Below are positions 53,452 to 61,264 of a stretch of 64,000 bases of DNA, one piece after another (the first letter of the stretch is position 1; each line of letters opens with the position of its first letter). The notes beneath the pieces are model-generated. The model was given only the letters and a program-made list of their open reading frames with translations, searched no databases and had not been told where the DNA came from. This DNA comes from Streptomyces ardesiacus. Its GTDB lineage: Bacteria > Actinomycetota > Actinomycetes > Streptomycetales > Streptomycetaceae. The position numbers and the translations under genes were made by a program. The DNA is taken from NCBI RefSeq assembly GCF_003112575.1, contig NZ_BEWC01000007.1:558001-622000 (forward strand), written 5' to 3'.

Positions 53452-54381
53452 ATGGCTCCACCACACAGAACCCCTCCATGGGGTATATCCGACCAAACGA
53501 CCAGGACTTCCGGCCCCACCCGCCGAACGCTGCTCGCGGGGGTCGCGGCGCTCGGCGCGCTGGGGGCGGCCGGCTGCTCGCGGGTGGCCAGCGCTTCCGA
53601 CGTGGAGGGGGGTGACCTGCTCAGCCGGCTCAGGGCACAGGGAGTCGCCCGGCTCGGCATCGCGGGCGAGATCCCCTTCGGGTACATCGACAAGAACGGC
53701 GAGCTGACCGGCGAGGCGCCGGAGCTGGCGAAGGTCGTCTTCAAGCGGCTCGGAGTGGACCGGGTGCAGCCGGTGCCGACGGAGTTCGGCTCCCTCATCC
53801 CGGGGCTGGCCTCGCAGCAGTTCGACGTCGTGGCGGCCGGGATGTACATCAACGCCGACCGCTGCCGGCAGGTCATCTTCTCCGACCCCGACTACCAGAT
53901 GCTCGACGCGTACATCGTGCGCAAGGGCAATCCGCTCGGGCTGCACTCCTACGAGGACGTCGTCAAGAAGAAGGCCCGGTTCGCGACCGGCACCGGCTAC
54001 GCCGAGATCGCCTACGCGGTGGAGCACGGGTACAAGGAGGACGACATCCTGATCGTCCCCGACCAGGTGGCCGGACTCAACGCCGTCGAGTCCGGGCGCG
54101 TGGACGTCTTCGCCGGTACGGCCCTGACCGTCCGCGAGGTGGTGAAGAAGTCCACCAAGGCGGAGGCCACCGAGGCGTTCGCGCCGATCGTCGACGGCAA
54201 ACCCCACGTCGACGGCGGCGGCTTCGCCTTCCGTCCGGACGAGACCAACCTGCGGGACGCCTTCAACGTCGAGTTGCAGAAGCTCAAGAAGAGCGGCGAA
54301 CTGCTGCGCATCCTCAAGCCCTTCGGTTTCACGCAGAACGAGATGACCGATCTGACCGCGAAGGAGCTCTGCGGCGGATGA
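53452..54381 (+). CDS. Amino-acid/ectoine-type substrate-binding lipoprotein (EhuB-like)
   Basis: A 309-residue family 3 solute-binding lipoprotein. Tat-type signal: TRRTLLAGVAALGALGAAGC, with twin arginine at about residues 24-25 and lipid cysteine at about 42. The binding domain follows (IPFGYIDKNGELTGEAPELAKVV; FDVVAAGMYINADR). Sequence style and operon order match the ectoine/hydroxyectoine binding protein EhuB, but the ligand is not proven and polar amino acids or derivatives are possible. Confidence 0.85.
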   Translation: MAPPHRTPPWGISDQTTRTSGPTRRTLLAGVAALGALGAAGCSRVASASDVEGGDLLSRLRAQGVARLGIAGEIPFGYIDKNGELTGEAPELAKVVFKRLGVDRVQPVPTEFGSLIPGLASQQFDVVAAGMYINADRCRQVIFSDPDYQMLDAYIVRKGNPLGLHSYEDVVKKKARFATGTGYAEIAYAVEHGYKEDDILIVPDQVAGLNAVESGRVDVFAGTALTVREVVKKSTKAEATEAFAPIVDGKPHVDGGGFAFRPDETNLRDAFNVELQKLKKSGELLRILKPFGFTQNEMTDLTAKELCGG

Positions 54382-55079
54382 CCTCGGGACTGTGGGAACT
54401 CGTACTCCAGGGCGTCTGGGTCACCGTCCAGTTGCTCTTCTTCAGCGCCCTGCTCGCGGCGGGCGTCTCCTTCGTGGTCGGCATCGCGCGCAGCCACCGG
54501 CTGTGGATCGTCCGCTTCCTCGCGGGCTTCTACACCGAGGTGTTCCGCGGCACCTCCGCGCTGGTGATGATCTTCTGGGTCTTCTTCGTGCTGCCCCCGG
54601 CCTTCGGCTGGCAGTTGGTGCCGATGTGGGCGGGCACGCTGGCGCTCGGCCTGACCTACGGGGCGTACGGCTCCGAGATCGTGCGCGGCGCGCTCGGCGC
54701 GGTCGACCCGGCGCAGAAGGAGGGCGGCATCGCCCTCAGCTTCACGCCCTGGCAGCGGATGCGGCTGATCCTGCTGCCGCAGGCGGTGCCGGAGATGATC
54801 CCGCCCTTCTCCAACCTGCTGATCGAGCTGCTCAAGGGCACCGCCCTGGTGTCGATCATGGGCATGGGCGACCTGGCCTTCAGCGCGAACCTGGTGCGCC
54901 TGGCGCTGCAGGAGAGCGCGGAGATCTACACGTACGTCCTGCTGATCTACTTCGTGATCGCGTTCCTGCTCACGCGGGTGATGCGCGGCCTGGAGAAGAA
55001 GCTGAAGGCGGGCGTCGGCAAGGCGCCGCAGAAGAAGACGGCGGCCGTGCGGGTGCCTGAGGGAAGTGGTGTGTCGTGA
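54378..55079 (+). CDS. Polar amino-acid/ectoine-type ABC permease (EhuC-like)
   Basis: A 233-residue HisM-type permease with five predicted membrane helices and an EAA-like loop (GALGAVDPAQKEGGIALSF, about residues 104-122). The C-terminus is basic. The ATG overlaps the stop of the binding-protein gene (ATGA), and the gene overlaps the next permease by 4 bp, so the subunits are made in step. Confidence 0.87.
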   Translation: MTSGLWELVLQGVWVTVQLLFFSALLAAGVSFVVGIARSHRLWIVRFLAGFYTEVFRGTSALVMIFWVFFVLPPAFGWQLVPMWAGTLALGLTYGAYGSEIVRGALGAVDPAQKEGGIALSFTPWQRMRLILLPQAVPEMIPPFSNLLIELLKGTALVSIMGMGDLAFSANLVRLALQESAEIYTYVLLIYFVIAFLLTRVMRGLEKKLKAGVGKAPQKKTAAVRVPEGSGVS

Positions 55080-55726
55080 CGTGGGACTGGAGCGCGGTCT
55101 CCGACTTCATGCCGCACTTCTGGGACGGTCTGCTGGTCACCGTGCAGATCCTGGTGCTCGGTTCGCTGGTCTCCTTCGGCGTCGGCCTGGTGTGGGCGCT
55201 GCTGATGCGGGTGCCGAGCCGCTGGGTGACCTGGCCGGTCGGTGTGATCACCGAGTTCATCCGGAACACCCCGCTGCTGGTGCAGCTCTTCTTCCTCTTC
55301 TACGTGCTGCCCGAGTGGAACATCACCTTCTCGGCGCTCACCACCGGTGTGGTCGCCATCGGGCTGCACTACTCGACGTACACGATGCAGGTCTACCGGG
55401 CCGGCATCGAGGGGGTGCCGGTCGGCCAGTGGGAGGCCGCGACGGCGCTGAACCTGCCGCTGCGGCGGACCTGGACGGCGGTCATCCTGCCGCAGGCGAT
55501 CCGCCGGGTGGCTCCCGCCCTCGGCAACTACGTGATCTCCATGCTGAAGGACACGCCGCTGCTGATGGCGATCACGGTGCTGGAGATGCTCGGCGAGGCG
55601 CGGCTGTTCTCGCAGCAGAACTTCCAGTTCACCGAGCCCCTGACGGTGATCGGCGTGGCCTTCATCGTCATCTCCTACCTGGCCTCCCTTGCCCTGCGAG
55701 CCCTGGAGCGACGCCTTGCCCACTGA
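55076..55726 (+). CDS. Polar amino-acid/ectoine-type ABC permease (EhuD-like)
   Basis: A 216-residue HisM-type permease, partner of the preceding one, with five predicted helices and the EAA loop AGIEGVPVGQWEAATALN (about residues 107-124). The GTG start overlaps the preceding stop (GTGA). It overlaps the start of the ATPase gene by 11 bases. Confidence 0.87.
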   Translation: MTWDWSAVSDFMPHFWDGLLVTVQILVLGSLVSFGVGLVWALLMRVPSRWVTWPVGVITEFIRNTPLLVQLFFLFYVLPEWNITFSALTTGVVAIGLHYSTYTMQVYRAGIEGVPVGQWEAATALNLPLRRTWTAVILPQAIRRVAPALGNYVISMLKDTPLLMAITVLEMLGEARLFSQQNFQFTEPLTVIGVAFIVISYLASLALRALERRLAH

Positions 55727-56501
55727 CACTCTTCCCAACCCCGAGAAAAGCCCCGAGCGCAGCTCCGGCGAGCTGATACGCCTGGAGCAGGTCACCAAGC
55801 GGTTCGGGGACAACACCGTCCTCGACCACCTGGACTTCTCCGTCGACGCCGGCAAGCACGTCACCCTGATCGGCCCGTCCGGGTCGGGCAAGACGACGAT
55901 CCTGCGGCTGCTGATGACGCTCCTCAAGCCCGACGAGGGCACGATCACCGTGGACGGGCAGAAGCTCTTCCCGGCGACCGAGAAGGAGCGGCGCGAGGCC
56001 CGCAAGCAGATCGGGATGGTGTTCCAGCAGTTCAACCTGTTCCCGAACATGAGCGTGCTGCGCAACATCACCGAGGCGCCGGTCACGGTGCTCGGGCTGT
56101 CCAAGGACGAGGCCGTGGAGCGCGCCGAGGGGCTGCTCGACATGGTGGGTCTGGCCGACAAGTGCGACGCCCGCCCGGCCCAGCTCTCCGGCGGCCAGCA
56201 GCAGCGGGTGGCGATCGCCCGGGCGCTGGCGATGCGCCCGAAGGTGCTGCTGCTGGACGAGGTGACCTCGGCGCTCGACCCGGAGCTGGTCGCGGGCGTC
56301 CTGGACCTGCTGCGGGACATCGCGCGCACCACGGACATCACCATGCTCTGCGTGACCCACGAGATGAACTTCGCCCGGGACATCTCGGACCAGGTCCTGA
56401 TGTTCGACTCTGGCCGGGTCATCGAGGCCGGGGCGCCGGAGAAGATCTTCAGCGAGCCGGAGCACGACCGCACGCGGGAGTTTCTCAGCGCGGTCCTGTA
56501 A
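55716..56501 (+). CDS. Polar amino-acid/ectoine-type ABC transporter ATPase (EhuA-like)
   Basis: A 261-residue ATPase with Walker A GPSGSGKTT (about residues 54-62), Q-loop FQQFNLF, signature LSGGQQQRVAIARAL, Walker B VLLLDEVTSALDP and switch His in CVTHEM. The start is probably TTG at 55716 with GGAG six to ten bases upstream, overlapping the permease gene; a TTG at 55689 is less likely. It completes a four-gene importer closed by a hairpin. Confidence 0.9.
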   Translation: MPTDTLPNPEKSPERSSGELIRLEQVTKRFGDNTVLDHLDFSVDAGKHVTLIGPSGSGKTTILRLLMTLLKPDEGTITVDGQKLFPATEKERREARKQIGMVFQQFNLFPNMSVLRNITEAPVTVLGLSKDEAVERAEGLLDMVGLADKCDARPAQLSGGQQQRVAIARALAMRPKVLLLDEVTSALDPELVAGVLDLLRDIARTTDITMLCVTHEMNFARDISDQVLMFDSGRVIEAGAPEKIFSEPEHDRTREFLSAVL

Positions 56502-56516
56502 TTGCAGGGCGTCACC

Positions 56517-56547
56517 GCCCCAACGTCCGAGGTCGGGACGTTGGGGC
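56517..56547 (+). terminator. Hairpin after the transporter operon
   Basis: Perfect 12-bp inverted repeat GCCCCAACGTCC / GGACGTTGGGGC with a 7-base loop, 16 bases after the ATPase stop. Confidence 0.82.
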
Positions 56548-56682
56548 TGGCACCCGGCATATGCCAGCGGGCCAGCGCCGCAGATGGGAGCCCCGGAATC
56601 CGCTCAACACCCCCTCACGAGAGGCCTCTTGGCGGCTATCGTGAACGCAGGGATGCACCAGCGAGCGCAGGGGGATACCACC

Positions 56683-57441
56683 GTGGCGCTGCAGCACAGG
56701 CCGACCGCGCCGCACCACTCGGCCCAGGACGCCCTGCGCGTCCTGGAGACGGTGGCGCGGCACACCTCCGGTGTCACCGACACCGAGATCGCCCGCCGCA
56801 GCGGCCTCGACCGCGAGCGGCTGACACCGCTCCTGCGCATGCTGCGCCGTGAGGGCTACGTCGAGCAGACCGCCGACGGCACGTACGTCACCGGGGAGGC
56901 CCTGGCCCGCCTCGGCTCGGCCCACGGCCGGGAGGAGGCCCTGCGCGACAAGCTCCAGCGCACCCTGGACCGGCTGCGCGACTCGGTGGGCGCCGCCGTC
57001 TACATCAGCCGGTACGTCGACGGCGAGGTCAGCGTCACCCAGTACGCCGACAGCCCGGCCACGCCCAAGGTGAACGAGTGGGTGGACTTCCGCGACTCGG
57101 CCCACGCGACCGCGGTGGGCAAGAGCCTGCTGACCCAACTGGACCACGCCGCACGCCGCGACCACCTCGCCCGGCACAAGATGGCCCGCCTGACCTCCCG
57201 CACGATCACCAGCGACAAGCTGCTGCTGTCCCGCCTGGAGTCCCAGCCGGCCACCGTGCCGGTCCTCGACCTCCAGGAGTACGCGGTGGGCACCGTCTGC
57301 GCGGCCGTGCCGATCACCGCCGGGGCCGCCGTGGGCTGCCTGGCCCTGTCGCTCCCGGTCGCCCACGCGCACCGGCTGCGCCGGGCGGCGGACGAGCTGA
57401 ACCGCGGCGCGGCGCCGGTGCTGCTGTCCATGGCCATCTAG
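56683..57441 (+). CDS. IclR-family transcriptional regulator
   Basis: A 252-residue regulator: N-terminal winged helix-turn-helix (VTDTEIARRSGLDRERLTPLLRML, split here as VTDTEIARRSGL and DRERLTPLLRML, about residues 30-53) and a C-terminal GAF-like effector domain. The GTG at 56683 has AGGGGGA about eight bases upstream; earlier in-frame starts lack a good site. It directly follows the transporter operon, so control of the catabolic cluster by an imported compound or intermediate is likely but not shown. Confidence 0.82.
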   Translation: MALQHRPTAPHHSAQDALRVLETVARHTSGVTDTEIARRSGLDRERLTPLLRMLRREGYVEQTADGTYVTGEALARLGSAHGREEALRDKLQRTLDRLRDSVGAAVYISRYVDGEVSVTQYADSPATPKVNEWVDFRDSAHATAVGKSLLTQLDHAARRDHLARHKMARLTSRTITSDKLLLSRLESQPATVPVLDLQEYAVGTVCAAVPITAGAAVGCLALSLPVAHAHRLRRAADELNRGAAPVLLSMAI

Positions 57442-57529
57442 GGCGGGGCGGGACTGGTCGAGAGCACTGCCCGGGACCGGGTAGTATTTTCTTCGTCGCC
57501 GGCCGCGGGAAGCGGACGGCGGGAGTCAT

Positions 57530-57603
57530 GCGCCGCTAGCTCAGTTGGTTAGAGCAGCTGACTCTTAATCAGCGGGTCCGGGGTTCGAGTCCCTGGCGGC
57601 GCA
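57530..57603 (+). tRNA. tRNA-Lys (anticodon CTT), copy 2
   Basis: Identical in all 74 bases to the copies at 45238 (opposite strand) and 60899. A -10-like TAGTAT lies at 57482-57487. Confidence 0.96.
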
Positions 57604-57610
57604 CCGAAGG

Positions 57611-57641
57611 AAGGGCCCCCTCGCCTCGCGAGGGGGCCCTT
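57611..57641. terminator. Hairpin after tRNA-Lys copy 2
   Basis: Perfect 14-bp inverted repeat AAGGGCCCCCTCGC / GCGAGGGGGCCCTT with a 3-base loop, between the tRNA and the convergent LPMO gene. Confidence 0.85.
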
Positions 57642-57657
57642 CCCCTGTCCGGCCGGC

Positions 57658-58263
57658 TCAGAAGGTGACGTCCGAGCACGCGTAGAAGGCGTTGGCCGTG
57701 TCGGCGACCGTCCACACCGCGACGATCACGTGGTGCCCGCTCAGCCCGGACGGCAGCGTGCCGCTGTGGGAGAGCGTGGCCGGGGGCTGCTTGCCGCCGT
57801 AGGGCACCGTGAAGAACGGCGTGAGGTTGAGGTCGGACCGGGCCAGGTTGTGGTCCTGGTTCCAGCCCGGCTTGGTGACGTAGTACTTGAAGTCGGTCGT
57901 GGCGTGCCGGGCCGTGAACTGCCAGCGGAAGGTGTAGCTCTGCCCGCCGTTCACCTTGGTGGTGGGCCACGCCTGGCCGTTGGGCTGCTTGGGGCTGTCG
58001 AGCGGGGCGAACCCGGTGTTGCCCGCGGAACAGATCCTTCCGTCGGCCGGACCGGAGGCCGGGAAGCCCTTGGGGCCCTCGACGCTCTGCGGCTCCCACT
58101 GGATGGCGCCGCACCCGCTGACCGTGCCGTTCTGGCAGACCTTCTGCCGGCTGACGGGCAGGTCGGTGTAGCCGTGACCGCTGGCACCGCCGGACGAGAG
58201 GACGAGCGCGCCGGTGGTCGCCATGCCCAGTGCGGCCGCGTACAACTTGGTCCTTGTGCGCAT
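57658..58263 (-). CDS. Lytic polysaccharide monooxygenase / chitin-binding protein (AA10)
   Basis: A 201-residue secreted copper enzyme of family AA10. Signal cleavage before HGYTDLP would expose the N-terminal histidine of the copper histidine brace; the second brace histidine is expected in FTARHATTDFKYY. The protein is a single catalytic domain, without extra binding modules. It should bind and oxidise chitin or cellulose. A DasR-like site 41 bases upstream favours chitin and amino-sugar control. Confidence 0.92.
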   Translation of the reverse strand: MRTRTKLYAAALGMATTGALVLSSGGASGHGYTDLPVSRQKVCQNGTVSGCGAIQWEPQSVEGPKGFPASGPADGRICSAGNTGFAPLDSPKQPNGQAWPTTKVNGGQSYTFRWQFTARHATTDFKYYVTKPGWNQDHNLARSDLNLTPFFTVPYGGKQPPATLSHSGTLPSGLSGHHVIVAVWTVADTANAFYACSDVTF

Positions 58264-58303
58264 ACTGCTGCTCCCTGTGACGTGGGGAAGTTCAGTGAGC
58301 CGT

Positions 58304-58319
58304 GCAGGTCTAGACCAAG
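58304..58319. promoter_or_regulatory. DasR-responsive element (dre) upstream of the AA10 gene
   Basis: GCAGGTCTAGACCAAG contains the palindromic dre core AGGTCTAGACCA. It lies 41 bases upstream of the LPMO start codon. Confidence 0.8.
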
Positions 58320-58386
58320 TTCAGATTATGGCCGGTAGTTGAACATGTCCATACCAAAGGCGGAACGGGCCTGTCCGCGCCCCCGT

Positions 58387-59580
58387 TCAGGCCCCCGTGT
58401 CCCCCCGGCCCGCGCAGAACGCCACCGTCAGGTCCTTCACCAGCACCTTGCGCTCGTAGTCGTCCAGTTCGACCAGGCCGCGCATGGTCAGCCGGGTCAC
58501 CGTGTCCTCCACCGAGTCCACGACCGAGGTGAGCACGCTCGCCCGCTGCGCCGCGTCCAGCGCGGCGATCCTGCGCCGGTGCATCGCGGCGGCGACCTCG
58601 GGGGCGTACTCCACCCGGACCGGGCGCACCGAGAACACCTCCAGGCCGACCGGCGCCGCGTCCGCCGCCACCAGCCGGGTCAGCGTGTCCCCGGCCACGT
58701 CCGCCGCACTGCGGACCGTGCCGAGCGGCTCCACCGGCACCCGGGCCAGCGCCGCCTCGACGCACTCGCGCAGATACGTCTCGTGGTCCTCCACGCCCAG
58801 CGTCGCCTTCGCGGTGTCCCGCACCCGCCACACCACCAGGGTCACCGCCCGCAGTGCGACCCCGTTGCCGTCAGCCGCGGGCATCGGCTTGCTGCGCCAG
58901 TGCCGCAGCCGCACGTCCACCCGGCGGCGCAGCAGCAGCGGGTTGACCCACATCAGGCCGGTGCGGCGCACCGTCCCCCGGTAGCGGCCGAACAGCCCGA
59001 GCACCCAGGCCCGTCCGGTCCGGCCCCGGGCCAGCCCGCCGAACCCGAACATCCCGAGCGCCCCGGCGGCGGCGTACGCCGCCCACTGCGCGGGCCCGAG
59101 CCCGACGCCCGCGTGCACGGGCAGCCCCAGCGCCTGGGCCGTGAGCGGCGGGACGAGACCGGCCCACCAGGAGGTGGCCACGCACCCGGCCACCCCCGAC
59201 AGCCCCGCGGCCACCCCGGCCGCGCCGGGCAGCACCCGCGCCGGACGCTCCGTCAGCTCCGGGTCGACGGACGGCACCGGGCGCGGGCGGGCACCCACCC
59301 GGCGCCGGGCCGGGGGCCGCTCGCCGGGCCGCTCCCCCGGGCCCTGCCGCCGGGCCACGACCGCGGGCCGCAGCGGCACCGGCGCCGGGGCGGGGTCGTC
59401 ACGGAACAGCAGGTGGACGGGGATCTCGGTGGTGGCCTCGTTGTGAATGAGCCGGGCCGGCCGGGAGCCCGTCGAGGACTCGGCCGGGGGCTCGGGCACG
59501 GAGCCGGACGAGGACGGTGCCGGAGTTCCGGCCGGCGGTGGGGTCGAGGGTGGGGTCGATGACGTCGTGTTCGTACTCAT
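58387..59580 (-). CDS. SPFH/band 7 domain protein
   Basis: A 397-residue protein with a Pro/Ser/Thr-rich N-terminus (about 1-110), two hydrophobic segments (about 118-145 and 160-180), and a C-terminal SPFH (stomatin/prohibitin) domain (about 195-385; VALRAVTLVVWRVRDTAKA, RECVEAALARV, VEYAPEVAAAMHRR). It probably forms membrane-associated oligomers organising lipid domains. Partner proteins of the NfeD type are not nearby. Confidence 0.82.
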   Translation of the reverse strand: MSTNTTSSTPPSTPPPAGTPAPSSSGSVPEPPAESSTGSRPARLIHNEATTEIPVHLLFRDDPAPAPVPLRPAVVARRQGPGERPGERPPARRRVGARPRPVPSVDPELTERPARVLPGAAGVAAGLSGVAGCVATSWWAGLVPPLTAQALGLPVHAGVGLGPAQWAAYAAAGALGMFGFGGLARGRTGRAWVLGLFGRYRGTVRRTGLMWVNPLLLRRRVDVRLRHWRSKPMPAADGNGVALRAVTLVVWRVRDTAKATLGVEDHETYLRECVEAALARVPVEPLGTVRSAADVAGDTLTRLVAADAAPVGLEVFSVRPVRVEYAPEVAAAMHRRRIAALDAAQRASVLTSVVDSVEDTVTRLTMRGLVELDDYERKVLVKDLTVAFCAGRGDTGA

Positions 59581-59640
59581 GCCTGCTCCAGCCTCCGCGC
59601 CAGACGCGTCATGAACGGGTGATCACCTGCGGGCCGTCGG

Positions 59641-60699
59641 TCACGAGAAGAGCCGCCGCCAGGTCTCCGGCCCCGGGTGGCCGTCCGCCGCCCCGCCGCG
59701 CCAGCCCTGGGCACGCTGGAAGGCCTGGACGCCCCGCCGGTCCGCCTCGCCCCAGCGCGGCCCCGGGCCCCTCGTGTAGGACGCGCCGAAACCCTTCTTC
59801 ACCAGCTGCCTGCCGAGCCGGGTGACGTACGCGTTGTCGGCACCCGGCCGGAACATGCCCCGGCCGGGGTACCCCGCCACCCCGTGCGAGGCGGGGCCCG
59901 CGGCGGCCGGCGGCGCAGTGGCCGTGCCCGCCTTGCCCGCCTGGCCCTGCGTGACCCCCTTGTAGCGGTACGGCAGGTACTTGCCGGAGTTGGTCCAGTA
60001 GGCGTACGGGGTCTCGCGCGTGCGGGTGTGCGGCGGGGTCTGCTCGTACGCCGTGTAGGCGGTGCGCGTACCGTCCGTCCAGCCGCCGAAGATCACCACG
60101 TGGGAGCCGTTCTCCGGGTCGGCGGCGTTGTGGAACAGCAGGATGTCGCCGGGCTGCAGCTCGTCCTTGGTGATGCGGTCGGCGACGGTGGCGAGGCTTC
60201 CGGTCCATTCGTTGGCGGGCAGTTTCCACGCCATCGACACGAAGCCCGAGCAGTCCTGGCGGTAACCGTCGGACCAGTACGCGGTCATGCTGTACGGGAC
60301 CTTCGCGGCCACCCAGGTCCTGGCCCGGTCGACGATCTCCGTACGGGTGATGCCGGCCAGTTCCGCACCGGCCGGCGGCGCCGCGGGCCGGCCGGTCGCA
60401 CCGTGCAGCGGCGCCCGGGGCCCCTGGGGGGTGCCGGGCTCGTCCCCGGCGGGAGCACCCGGCCGATGGGGGGCGTGGGCGGCCGCCGGGAGCGCCGCCG
60501 CCGGTCCCGCGCCGAGGGCGGACACGGCGGTCGCGGAGGCGGCGGCGGTGGCGGTGGCCACGACCAGGGTGCGGTACGCCGCCGGGTGGGCGGGCGCGCG
60601 GCCCGCCGGCGCATGCGGCAGAACGCGCCGCCAGTGACGGCAGCCGGGGCACTCGCAGTCGCCCGCGGGGTCGATTTCCTCGAATACGGGAGTCTCCAT
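59641..60699 (-). CDS. NlpC/P60-type cell-wall hydrolase-like protein with peptidoglycan-binding domain
   Basis: A 352-residue protein. A cysteine-bearing N-terminal head (CECPGCRHW), a hydrophobic segment (about 42-65) and a Pro-rich linker precede a papain-like domain with Cys in RQDCSGFVSMAW (about 157) and His in GSHVVIFGGW (about 205). A PG_binding_1-like helical module closes the protein (about 300-352). The CECPGC head before the membrane segment may bind zinc in the cytoplasm. It lies on the opposite strand from the cslA-glxA pair. Confidence 0.8.
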   Translation of the reverse strand: METPVFEEIDPAGDCECPGCRHWRRVLPHAPAGRAPAHPAAYRTLVVATATAAASATAVSALGAGPAAALPAAAHAPHRPGAPAGDEPGTPQGPRAPLHGATGRPAAPPAGAELAGITRTEIVDRARTWVAAKVPYSMTAYWSDGYRQDCSGFVSMAWKLPANEWTGSLATVADRITKDELQPGDILLFHNAADPENGSHVVIFGGWTDGTRTAYTAYEQTPPHTRTRETPYAYWTNSGKYLPYRYKGVTQGQAGKAGTATAPPAAAGPASHGVAGYPGRGMFRPGADNAYVTRLGRQLVKKGFGASYTRGPGPRWGEADRRGVQAFQRAQGWRGGAADGHPGPETWRRLFS

Positions 60700-60898
60700 G
60701 CGATTCCTCTCACACTCCCGTCGGACGGGTCCGCGGCGGCGCGCTTCGGTACATGCCGGTCAGTTTTCCAACGGTCCGCACGGCGCGCATGTTGACGGTC
60801 CGAATGATGTACCCGGCCGGAGCGGCCGGGAGCCGCGGGCCGACGGGCGGTGGTCCGGAGCACCGGTCGGCATCGGGTAGAGTTGTGCAGGTCAGCAG

Positions 60899-60972
60899 GC
60901 GCCGCTAGCTCAGTTGGTTAGAGCAGCTGACTCTTAATCAGCGGGTCCGGGGTTCGAGTCCCTGGCGGCGCA
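60899..60972 (+). tRNA. tRNA-Lys (anticodon CTT), copy 3
   Basis: Identical in all 74 bases to the copies at 45238 (opposite strand) and 57530. A -10-like TAGAGT lies at 60878-60883. Confidence 0.96.
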
Positions 60973-60983
60973 CCGACACACTC

Positions 60984-61014
60984 GAAGGCCTCTCGTAGCA
61001 CACGGGGGGCCTTC
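60984..61014 (+). terminator. Hairpin after tRNA-Lys copy 3
   Basis: The 7-bp inverted repeat GAAGGCC / GGCCTTC (60984-60990 and 61008-61014) with a 17-base loop. Confidence 0.5.
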
Positions 61015-61264
61015 GGTGCATTCCGTACCAGGACGTCTTGCGATCATGACGAACGCCGTAGAACCCTGGTCCGGCCGGGGCCGGGTGCCGAGGGGGATGC
61101 CGAGGGGGGCATCATGCAACCGGGGGTCGCCATTCCATGTCTATATGGTGTGCATGCCGTGGTGACCATGACCCACCACTGACACGTCCGTGAAGGTCGA
61201 GGGGGACCGGAACAGGCGAAGGAAGCGACGAAACACGCATGACCCGCGTGTGGGGGGATGACTC

